Shown: positions 1 through 6,334 of the stretch, in pieces
How the letters are laid out: each line of letters starts with the position of its first letter
How positions within the stretch are numbered: the stretch's first letter is position 1
NCBI GenBank assembly: GCA_002297505.1
Contig: DBLQ01000055.1
Coordinates: forward strand, 6,731-13,064
From: Flavobacteriales bacterium UBA720
Lineage (GTDB): Bacteria > Bacteroidota > Bacteroidia > Flavobacteriales > Weeksellaceae
DNA: 6,334 nt
Direction of reading: 5' to 3'
Position numbers and translations under genes: made by a program
Notes under the pieces: generated by a model
Databases searched by the model: none
The model's input: only the letters and a program-made list of their open reading frames with translations
Told to the model about the DNA's origin: nothing

Positions 1-51
1 TCAAAAATAATATTTTATTTAATTCCATTTCATACTGAATGGAAGAAAATA

Positions 52-68
52 ACAATGACGGTCATTGT
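52..68. promoter_or_regulatory. 17-bp palindrome, possible operator for an off-window gene
   Basis: A perfect 8-bp inverted repeat, ACAATGAC and GTCATTGT, flanks a single central G in the AT-rich spacer beyond the tamL terminator. Its size and symmetry fit the binding site of a dimeric repressor such as a TetR-family protein, but no regulator gene is visible. The repeat lies after the terminator for leftward transcription and lacks a U-tract of its own, so it is not an obvious second terminator. The rest of positions 1 to 71 is AT-rich with no supportable gene. A TATTTTTG matching the Bacteroidota -7 consensus TAnnTTTG occurs at 9 to 2 on the minus strand, but without a TTG at the expected upstream distance. 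Confidence 0.3.
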
Positions 69-71
69 CAT

Positions 72-105
72 AAAAAAAGCACCTCAAAACCAGGTTTGAA
101 GTGCT
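72..105 (-). terminator. Intrinsic terminator of the tamB-tamL transcript
   Basis: On the minus strand, AGCACTTCAAA (105 to 95) pairs with TTTGAGGTGCT (88 to 78) to give an 11-bp stem with one G-U pair and a 6-base loop (94 to 89). Six further T residues follow (77 to 72), making seven U in a row with the last stem base. It starts 24 bases past the tamL stop codon. Read on the plus strand the stem has a C/A mismatch and no U-tract follows, so it should terminate only leftward transcription. Confidence 0.88.
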
Positions 106-128
106 GTGTCTTTATCCGACAAAAGATT

Positions 129-2477
129 CTAAAAAGGATAGCCGATGGCGATGTTTAGAATAAGATTATCCTTTCTCCAGGATGAATCTCCGAATTTAAT
201 CTTGTCCAAAACCCACCGTTCATCCTTGGCATAATATGGTACTCTCAGCGGCATCGCCAGATCCAGACGAAGAATTAGAATAGAAAAGTCCAACCGTAAT
301 CCTACTCCTGCGCCTACTGCCACTTCGCTCAGAAAATCACTCGTGAATTTAGCTCCCGGTCTCACATTTACGCCTTTATCATCGATATCATCATTAATCA
401 GCCAGATGTTACCGGCATCCGCAAAGAATGCAAGGTTCAGAAATTTATAGACATTCAGACGATACTCTGCGTTAAGTTCCAGTTTGATATCTCCGGCCTG
501 GTCGAAGATGGCTCTGGTGTTATTGGCACCTCGCGGGTCATAACTTCCTGGACCCAATGTTCTCGCACGGAATGCGCGGATGCTGTTACTGCCGCCCACA
601 AAAAATTGGCGGGAGAAAGGAATGTGCTCAGAATTGCCGTATGGCAAAGCAACACCTGCAATAAAACGCGAAGCCAGGGAAGTCTTTTCTCCGAATTTAT
701 GATAAAATCTGAAATCGTTTTCGAGCTTCGCATACTGGCTGAATGGCACGCCGAATATAGTTTTGACATCGCCTGTTTTATAATTCGCGCCGCTGATCAG
801 TCCTGTCAGATTTCCGGCAAGGTCCAGCATTCCTTTATAGTAGATGGTATTTTTTTTCGGCAACATCGTCGTGGAATACGTGAAGGAATATGTGGGGCCA
901 AAAATCAGCTGTTGCTCGGTAACCCTCTGCAAATAAGGATTCCCCATTTTTAACGAATCGAATTTTGGTGTTTCTTTCGCAGGATTGATGAACGATATAT
1001 CGATCAGTTTAAGTTCATGCTCCTTTTTCACGTTCTCCTTCCAGGCGTAACCAAACGAAGCGTTAAAGGTATTGAGTGTGTACAAAGTTGTTCTGTTCTG
1101 GAACTCGTAGCCCAGCTGAATATTGGTTCTGGGCACGAAAGCACTTGCCGAATGAAACCTGAAAGGCGCGACAATCCTAGGGATCGACAGTTGGGCATTG
1201 GTTCCCGCACGAAAGATATTCTCGGCATCCGACGGTCCACCGATCTGCACATCAAAAGCACCATAAACAGAAGCTTTGAACTGTTCTGCACCACGGAAGA
1301 AATTGCGATGTGTCCAGTTGAGATTCAGCTCACTTCCGGCATAGTTGGCAGAGTTCGTTCTTCCTAGAGCTTCCAGACGCAGGGATTGCAACTCTCTCGG
1401 CGTCAAGACGTAATAAGCATCGAATTTATGCTTAAGAGAATCTGAAACGATAAATTCATTCTTTACAAATTTAAAAACACCGAGGCTAATCAACCTGTTG
1501 AGAGACAGGTTGTGATCCTTGCGGTTGTAAACGTCGCCTGTCTCAAAATACAATGCGCGGTCAAAAATTCTGGGTTTGAATTTTTTTTCAGGATCCACAA
1601 CGTAAATATTATTGTATTCATAACCTTGTAGAGAATCCGCACGCATCGGGATGTTGTAAAGTCCGCGCTTGGAATCCCGAAGATTATAATTGGGGAAAAC
1701 CACTACTTTGTCTATGGTATATTGCTCTGTAGCGAGCTGTGGCGTGTTATCTTTCAGCTTGACATTCAGTTCTACTTTATGATTTTTCGTTACCGTACTG
1801 TCCGCCTGAACGATGATATTATCGGGGCTGAAATAGTAGAAACCTTTATTTTTGAGATCATCATCAATTCTCTGCCGCTCGGCCTTTATCACATCGAGGT
1901 CAAAAGGATTGCCCACCTTCAGAAGTGTTCTGTCTTTCGAAGCCTGGATCTCCCGATTGATCAATGTAGAATCTTCCTGAAACTTGACCTGGTTAATTAT
2001 GTATCGGAAACCCGGTTTCAGTGTGTAGATGACTCTGGCTTTCTTGTTTTTCGAAACGGTGTCGTACGTAGCCTGCGCATTAAAATAGCCTTTGTTCTCG
2101 GAATAGTTAACAATAATATCTTTGTTGAATTCCCTGTCTACATCGCCCAGCAACACCGGTTCTTCTCCAAATTTATATTTGAGCCAATAACGTAAACCTT
2201 TCTGTTTTTTGGGTTCTTTGGTGACGTTATAAGCATACAGTTTAGGTCTCAGACCAAGGAAAGATGAGTTGGGTTTTGGCGTCAGATTGTCTTCCAGCGC
2301 GCCTTGTAGCTCCTTACGTTCTTTTTTATTGAGGCTATCGTTCTCCACTTTCACCTCGCCGCCGGTGTAAAGCATCTGGCCTTCCTTGAGAAACTTCGTA
2401 TTGCTACAGGATATGATGAATGCTAACATCCCCGAGGACAATACGATTTTATAAATGGTGTTTAGATTGCGCTTCAT
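129..2477 (-). CDS. tamL: TamL, lipoprotein TamA-like Omp85 outer-membrane protein
   Basis: A complete 782-residue protein. The N-terminus is a lipoprotein signal peptide: basic MKRN, a hydrophobic stretch (about 9 to 22), then a lipobox ending I-I-S-C with the acceptor Cys at residue 24. Right after it comes the N-T-K-F-L-K-E-G segment typical of Bacteroidota TamL. Residues about 30 to 360 are periplasmic and look like POTRA domains; my rough borders are 30 to 155, 156 to 245 and 253 to 360. Residues about 370 to 782 form the 16-strand Omp85 barrel. They include the loop-6 signature region around S-I-R-A-F (632 to 636) followed by R-x-R-x-L-G-P-G-S-Y, and a last strand ending in Phe782, the usual beta-signal terminus. 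E. coli TamA is 577 residues without a lipid anchor; the greater length and lipobox point to TamL rather than TamA or BamA. The role inferred from the family is to act with TamB in building the outer membrane. The start is the only ATG giving a proper signal peptide and overlaps the tamB stop codon by one base. An essential BamA is the main alternative, but adjacency to tamB and the lipobox argue against it. Confidence 0.93.
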   Translation of the reverse strand: MKRNLNTIYKIVLSSGMLAFIISCSNTKFLKEGQMLYTGGEVKVENDSLNKKERKELQGALEDNLTPKPNSSFLGLRPKLYAYNVTKEPKKQKGLRYWLKYKFGEEPVLLGDVDREFNKDIIVNYSENKGYFNAQATYDTVSKNKKARVIYTLKPGFRYIINQVKFQEDSTLINREIQASKDRTLLKVGNPFDLDVIKAERQRIDDDLKNKGFYYFSPDNIIVQADSTVTKNHKVELNVKLKDNTPQLATEQYTIDKVVVFPNYNLRDSKRGLYNIPMRADSLQGYEYNNIYVVDPEKKFKPRIFDRALYFETGDVYNRKDHNLSLNRLISLGVFKFVKNEFIVSDSLKHKFDAYYVLTPRELQSLRLEALGRTNSANYAGSELNLNWTHRNFFRGAEQFKASVYGAFDVQIGGPSDAENIFRAGTNAQLSIPRIVAPFRFHSASAFVPRTNIQLGYEFQNRTTLYTLNTFNASFGYAWKENVKKEHELKLIDISFINPAKETPKFDSLKMGNPYLQRVTEQQLIFGPTYSFTYSTTMLPKKNTIYYKGMLDLAGNLTGLISGANYKTGDVKTIFGVPFSQYAKLENDFRFYHKFGEKTSLASRFIAGVALPYGNSEHIPFSRQFFVGGSNSIRAFRARTLGPGSYDPRGANNTRAIFDQAGDIKLELNAEYRLNVYKFLNLAFFADAGNIWLINDDIDDKGVNVRPGAKFTSDFLSEVAVGAGVGLRLDFSILILRLDLAMPLRVPYYAKDERWVLDKIKFGDSSWRKDNLILNIAIGYPF
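2400..2477 (-). other. Lipoprotein signal peptide of TamL with lipobox Cys24
   Basis: Codons 1 to 24 encode a basic n-region (K2, R3), a hydrophobic core and the lipobox I-I-S-C; the Cys codon TGT is at 2408 to 2406. The residues just after the Cys are S-N-T-K, with no run of Asp/Glu of the kind reported as the surface-lipoprotein export signal in Bacteroidota. This is consistent with an anchor in the periplasmic leaflet of the outer membrane, on the same side as the POTRA domains. Leaflet orientation is an inference. Confidence 0.85.
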
Positions 2478-2479
2478 TA
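2475..2479 (-). other. TAATG stop/start overlap between tamB and tamL
   Basis: Read on the minus strand, the tamB stop TAA shares its last A with the tamL start ATG. No purine-rich Shine-Dalgarno match lies in the bases before the ATG, which are A/T-rich (GAATTTAAG), as is normal in Bacteroidota. There is no room for a separate promoter. The arrangement suggests that ribosomes finishing tamB restart on tamL (translational coupling), which would keep the two partners in proportion. The overlap is seen directly; coupling is inferred. Confidence 0.85.
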
Positions 2480-5400
2480 CTTAAATTCTACTGCTTGGTT
2501 ATCTGTTTTTCTTTTACTCTCACGGCCTGCTTTCCTCGATTTACGGAAAATATCCCGGAATTTATCATAATCCAAAGTGATGATAAATCCAACGCCGGTT
2601 TCTACGATCTGACCTTGCAGCGCCACCTGATAATCATTCTTACGGTACGCTCTCAGCATGTATCTGCCGTCTCTGGAAAGGCTGTAATCCACGGTAACAT
2701 CGCCGGCAATATTGGTCATATTCTCATTTTGTCTGGCGTCGCCTTCAAGTCCGAAGTTGCTACCCACTGATACCTTTAACCGGTCATTCAGCAAGCGTTT
2801 GCTCACATCCACATTCAGGTCTGTTCTGGTGTTTTGTTTTCCGGTGGAATAATCTTCTGTTGATTCCAGGTCGAAGTTCAGGTCCACGCCTTTGATAAGG
2901 TCAGCAGCCAGGTTATTGATTTGTTGCGAGAGTATTTTGCTCACACTCTGTCTCGCCATGGTTTCGGCAGAAACGCCAGAATTGCTCTGGAACGGATTCT
3001 CTCCCACAAATCTGTTGAGCAATAACATTGCGAAAACCTGCTTATTCATCTCATTTTCATCTTCCCGAAGCTGGGCCAGCTTGCCTTCTACCGTTTCGGT
3101 TACCAGGGATGAAACTGCATTATTTTTCTCGTCTGTGGTGATGTCAAAACTGATCTGAGGTTTCAACAACTCACCTTTCAGAATCAATAAGGTGTTGAAC
3201 GGAATTCTCTGCTTGAACTGATTCAATTCCGCATCGCTCATCTGTTGCTCTACAAGATCTATTGGCGCTACATTACTTTTATAAATAGCGGTAATGTCCA
3301 GGTTGGCAGTAGTTGGTTCTCCCGTCCAGGTGATGGTGCTGCCTTTCTGAATATCAAATTTACGTTTCAGCACACTCACAGACATTTCATAGCTACCCTT
3401 TTCTACCTGATAAACACCTACAAGCGTCGTTTTTCCGGATGGATCGATACCGCCGGTAAGGTCGGCCTCGCCTTGGAGATTAACAAAATCGCCGTTGGCT
3501 TTATCAATAACAATCGACATTTTAGCTTCTTTGCTCACTTCGATATTCACGCTCACGTCCATTCCTTTGAAGTTGGTTTGTGAGTTCAAAGAATCCGTTT
3601 TAATCGTTTTGTTTAAGGCCACCTGATCCTGATCCACGAACTCCACAATACCATCCCGTTCCTGCAGCGACGGCGAAGATTGCGGCAAGACAAAGGTAAA
3701 ATCAGTATTGTCTGCCACGGCCAGCCTGCCGTCAACTTTCGGAAGATCAAGATTGCCACGCACCTTAAGCGCCGCGTCTATGGCCAGGATGCCATACATC
3801 ATGGCGTCATTCGATTTCTCCGAATTCACGGCCTTAAAATCCTTGGCATCAATATCGAGATTGAAAGCGAAATCCCTGTAAGTCTGAGTCAGCACCTGAC
3901 CGTCTATATTCAGAGAATTGCCGTCTTTGTCATTGATTTTAAAATTATCAAATTCGATTCCTCTGTTGGTAAAACCGATTTTATCATTGATATTCCGGAA
4001 ATCACTTCCTGTCTGTGCAATCATCAATCCTACGTCATTCATCCTCACATCACCAAGGATTTTAGGCGCAGTCGTAGTTCCGGTAATTTTAAGATCGCCG
4101 GAGAGGTAACCTTCCGTATTGGTAATGGCGTTCATCGTGAAGCCCTGAAGGGTCTTCATCTGAAGCTGATTCATCATCAGATTCATGTCAAAGCTGCTTG
4201 CCGCCGTGTTGTAATTGCCGACAATTTTTACATCGTTATCATTTCCTGTTAAGGCGATGTTGGCATTCAGAAGATTCACGGTTTGGTTATTAACTTTAAT
4301 GTCCAGATTCCCAACGGGACTTCCGAACACAAAAAGATCGGTGACATCGATATCCGAAGTGAAGGTCATATTTTTGGTGAGATTCCGGAGTTGCGCCGTT
4401 CCGTTAATGGTTCCTTTGGCTAAAAGCGAGTCTTTTTTGATAATTTCTGTGATGGTTTCAATTTTAAAATCTTTTAATGAAACATTAAGCGGACTGCTTG
4501 GAGAATTACTTTCCGATTGTAACGTAATCTCCGCTCCGGAATTACTCAGCCTGAAATTGTCTGCCACAATTCCCTGACTGAAAATCTGGATCTTATTGTT
4601 ATCAGCCACGTTCCAGTCCATGTAATTCAGCTTGAGACCGTCCGGATTAAGCGAGATTTCCGTAATATCATTCATCGATTTGGCATTGCCGGCAATCAGG
4701 AATTGCGTCTGGTCCTTCTCATCCTTAGTCGTGATATTGTAATTGATTAAGTTATTGGCTACATCACCGTTTAGATTAACTTTGTTGAGCGCGAAACTTT
4801 CACTTTTGAGTGCTGCGACATCCAGATTGTACTGCAGCGCCTGATTCTGGTTGGTGATCTTCAAATTGGTATTTTCCAGCGAATTGGTACCATATAAAAC
4901 CTGCGGAATGCTGGCATCCAGTTCTATAAGCTGAGAGTCGGCATTATAATTCCCTGTGATGTTAATGGTTTCGAAACTTTTCAGTTCCGGCACAAATTTC
5001 CGGATCAGATCATCATTTTTAATCTTTGCGTTGAAAGCAAAATATTGTCCCGCATCAATTTTACTGGCTTTAGCAGGCTTTTGAAACTGATAATATTGAT
5101 TCAGGGTCTGAGACAAGGCTCCAAAAATCTGAGTCAGTTTATACTTCCCGTTCAGTTCCACATCCGCAATTTGCGAGTTGAACTGGATCTTGGTAGAATC
5201 GGCAGTAGAAATTGCATTCAGCTTGATTTCCTGAATGGGATAAACTTCCTTGGTATCCGAAATGGCAAAGTTCTGAAGATTGAGATAGCCGTTAAGATGA
5301 TCGGGATCAAGACTGCTGAAATCGCCATCAATGCCACCAGCCAAAATCATGGGTGAACTATAGAATCCTAATTTATTCAAATCCAGTTTTCTGATGTCAC

Positions 5401-6334
5401 CATTCACTTTTACGGTCGGATTTTTCTCATTGTAAACACCCGAAGCTGCAAGATGAAGATTGGCGTTGGGATCCCTGGAATCCAGATTCACATCGTATGC
5501 GCCACGGTTGATCTTTCCTTTCAGATTCATATTCTGATAGGTATAATTTTTATATGTTGCGGCACGGACAGTTCCGGCAAGCTGTGCCGTCATAACTTTC
5601 GGGTCAAAACTCTGCCCTTTTGCATTGATGCTGGCGGAAATCCTTCCCAAATCTTTATTCTGGATCAATTTGCCGACATTCAGATTCTGCAGATTAGCTT
5701 TTAAATCAAAAGTCTCGCGGTTTTTCCGACGCATATCCAGATTGGCCTTCACCGCCGCATTTCCTAGAGTCGAATACAAATTGAGATCGGTATTGACGAC
5801 TTTGGTGGTTCCCTTCGCATAACCTTTGATGCTGAAATGAGCCGGCAGCGCAATATTAGACGGAATGGTACCTTTCGGAACAAGATTGAAGATCGTACGT
5901 CCGGAAGACGCCAGTTCGCCGATACTTAGATCGTAGTACAATTGTTCCGGATTCATCGCATTTTTAATTCTTCCGGAAGCAGCCACCCGAAGCTGATCCA
6001 GCCCGGAGACTTTGAGATTTTTTATCAGAAGGTCATTGACCAGACCTTCCGCCTGAAGATTAACATTCAGAATTGCGTTTGGATATTTATTGAATGGTGC
6101 CGTAGTCCTGAGCGACGGAACAAGGTTAAGAATATCTGCAAAACCAACTTTGGAATCAGTGATATTCGCAGATAATCTCACAGCGCCCGGATTCGCCGAC
6201 AGCTGTTTTATGGAATTGTAGTTCAGAATAATCTCATCCCTTAAAACTGTTTTAGGTGTTTGCAGATAAAGATCTTTCAAGTAAGCCTGTTTCTCGGCAT
6301 AGACAAAGTCCGTATTAAACTTCTGGATATCCAA
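2477..6334 (-). CDS. tamB: TamB-family translocation/assembly module protein (DUF490), 5' end missing
   Basis: This is the C-terminal 1285 residues of a TamB-like protein. The frame is open to the window edge, and the TTG at the edge is simply an internal Leu codon, so the true start, N-terminal signal anchor and any promoter lie beyond position 6334. Seen in sequence: almost the whole fragment alternates short hydrophobic and polar residues with Gly turns, as expected of the long beta-taco groove of the TamB/AsmA bridge-like family. The TamB C-terminal domain covers about residues 745 to 1265. It contains two copies of the unit G-x-L-x-[IV]-x-G-...-P-K-[IV]-x-G (near 746 to 761 and 856 to 869), then a P-x-x-x-L-I-L-K-G-E-L-x-x-P-x-I-S-F segment (1045 to 1063) and a conserved tail starting GVDLNFDLES (1149 to 1158). 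A Lys/Arg-rich tail (about 1264 to 1276) ends it. Family knowledge: TamB spans the periplasm, binds a TamA/TamL Omp85 partner through its C-terminus and is linked to outer-membrane protein assembly and phospholipid transport. The partner gene follows with a one-base overlap. E. coli TamB is 1259 residues in full, so this one is clearly longer. No frameshift or internal stop is seen. Confidence 0.93.
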   Translation of the reverse strand: MDIQKFNTDFVYAEKQAYLKDLYLQTPKTVLRDEIILNYNSIKQLSANPGAVRLSANITDSKVGFADILNLVPSLRTTAPFNKYPNAILNVNLQAEGLVNDLLIKNLKVSGLDQLRVAASGRIKNAMNPEQLYYDLSIGELASSGRTIFNLVPKGTIPSNIALPAHFSIKGYAKGTTKVVNTDLNLYSTLGNAAVKANLDMRRKNRETFDLKANLQNLNVGKLIQNKDLGRISASINAKGQSFDPKVMTAQLAGTVRAATYKNYTYQNMNLKGKINRGAYDVNLDSRDPNANLHLAASGVYNEKNPTVKVNGDIRKLDLNKLGFYSSPMILAGGIDGDFSSLDPDHLNGYLNLQNFAISDTKEVYPIQEIKLNAISTADSTKIQFNSQIADVELNGKYKLTQIFGALSQTLNQYYQFQKPAKASKIDAGQYFAFNAKIKNDDLIRKFVPELKSFETINITGNYNADSQLIELDASIPQVLYGTNSLENTNLKITNQNQALQYNLDVAALKSESFALNKVNLNGDVANNLINYNITTKDEKDQTQFLIAGNAKSMNDITEISLNPDGLKLNYMDWNVADNNKIQIFSQGIVADNFRLSNSGAEITLQSESNSPSSPLNVSLKDFKIETITEIIKKDSLLAKGTINGTAQLRNLTKNMTFTSDIDVTDLFVFGSPVGNLDIKVNNQTVNLLNANIALTGNDNDVKIVGNYNTAASSFDMNLMMNQLQMKTLQGFTMNAITNTEGYLSGDLKITGTTTAPKILGDVRMNDVGLMIAQTGSDFRNINDKIGFTNRGIEFDNFKINDKDGNSLNIDGQVLTQTYRDFAFNLDIDAKDFKAVNSEKSNDAMMYGILAIDAALKVRGNLDLPKVDGRLAVADNTDFTFVLPQSSPSLQERDGIVEFVDQDQVALNKTIKTDSLNSQTNFKGMDVSVNIEVSKEAKMSIVIDKANGDFVNLQGEADLTGGIDPSGKTTLVGVYQVEKGSYEMSVSVLKRKFDIQKGSTITWTGEPTTANLDITAIYKSNVAPIDLVEQQMSDAELNQFKQRIPFNTLLILKGELLKPQISFDITTDEKNNAVSSLVTETVEGKLAQLREDENEMNKQVFAMLLLNRFVGENPFQSNSGVSAETMARQSVSKILSQQINNLAADLIKGVDLNFDLESTEDYSTGKQNTRTDLNVDVSKRLLNDRLKVSVGSNFGLEGDARQNENMTNIAGDVTVDYSLSRDGRYMLRAYRKNDYQVALQGQIVETGVGFIITLDYDKFRDIFRKSRKAGRESKRKTDNQAVEFK

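Noticed and set aside
2..9. TATTTTTG on the minus strand matching the Bacteroidota -7 promoter consensus
   Set aside because: No TTG element lies at the usual 17 to 23 bases upstream, the region is very AT-rich so chance matches are likely, and the downstream gene is out of the window.
23..44. 7-bp inverted repeat TTCCATT / AATGGAA in the left spacer
   Set aside because: It has a short stem with an 8-base loop, and no U-tract on either strand. It could be a weak structure, but nothing supports a terminator or operator call.
455..769. Minus-strand open frame of 104 codons within tamL in another frame
   Set aside because: It is fully contained in the barrel-coding part of tamL in an alternative frame and has no family resemblance.
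1722..2195. Plus-strand open frame of 157 codons
   Set aside because: It is antisense to the POTRA-coding part of tamL, with low-complexity hydrophobic composition and no recognisable domain.
129..2477. BamA as the identity of the Omp85 gene
   Set aside because: It has a lipobox, a TamL-type N-T-K-F-L-K-E-G start, fewer POTRA-like units than the five usual for BamA, and sits next to tamB rather than in a bamA neighbourhood.
2420..2770. Plus-strand open frame of 116 codons with a hydrophobic N-terminal part across the tamB-tamL junction
   Set aside because: The hydrophobic stretch is the reverse complement of the TamL signal peptide and nearby codons. No promoter or family similarity supports a real small membrane protein.
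3680..4252. Plus-strand open frame of 190 codons
   Set aside because: It lies wholly antisense to the conserved TamB C-terminal domain, its translation resembles no family I know, and it has no start-site context or neighbours on that strand. It is a shadow of tamB.
6332..6334. TTG at the window edge as the start codon of tamB
   Set aside because: It is merely the first in-frame codon in the window. No signal anchor follows it, whereas TamB proteins begin with a membrane anchor, so the gene continues beyond the window.

Overview
The window comes from a Bacteroidota bacterium, most likely a flavobacterium of the Chryseobacterium/Weeksellaceae type. The evidence is a lipoprotein-type Omp85 gene directly following a TamB-like gene, the lack of a Shine-Dalgarno sequence at the one visible start codon, a moderate to low GC content, and protein sequences rich in Lys, Asn and Asp. 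The genus is an inference; the phylum is fairly secure.

Layout: both genes are on the minus strand, so they read from right to left. Positions 6334 to 2477 hold the 3' portion of a very large gene for a TamB-family (DUF490) periplasm-spanning protein. Its 5' end, with the expected inner-membrane anchor, lies outside the window. Positions 2477 to 129 hold a complete gene for TamL, the lipid-anchored TamA-like Omp85 protein of Bacteroidota. The two genes overlap by one base (TAATG). Downstream of tamL is a strong intrinsic terminator (105 to 72), followed by an AT-rich intergenic stretch with a 17-bp palindrome (52 to 68). No gene can be supported in positions 1 to 128.

How they work together: in the translocation and assembly module, TamB reaches from the inner membrane across the periplasm and docks its C-terminus on the Omp85 barrel in the outer membrane. 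The pair is implicated in outer-membrane protein insertion and in phospholipid transport to the outer membrane. Here the order (tamB then tamL), the one-base overlap and the shared terminator support production of both partners from one transcript. The promoter must lie upstream of position 6334.

This is a conserved housekeeping envelope locus. I found no evidence of a previously undescribed system, mobile element, CRISPR array, RNA gene or horizontally acquired cargo. The points most worth a second look are the lipobox lacking an obvious surface-export signal, the altered Omp85 signature motif, and the unassigned palindrome past the terminator.
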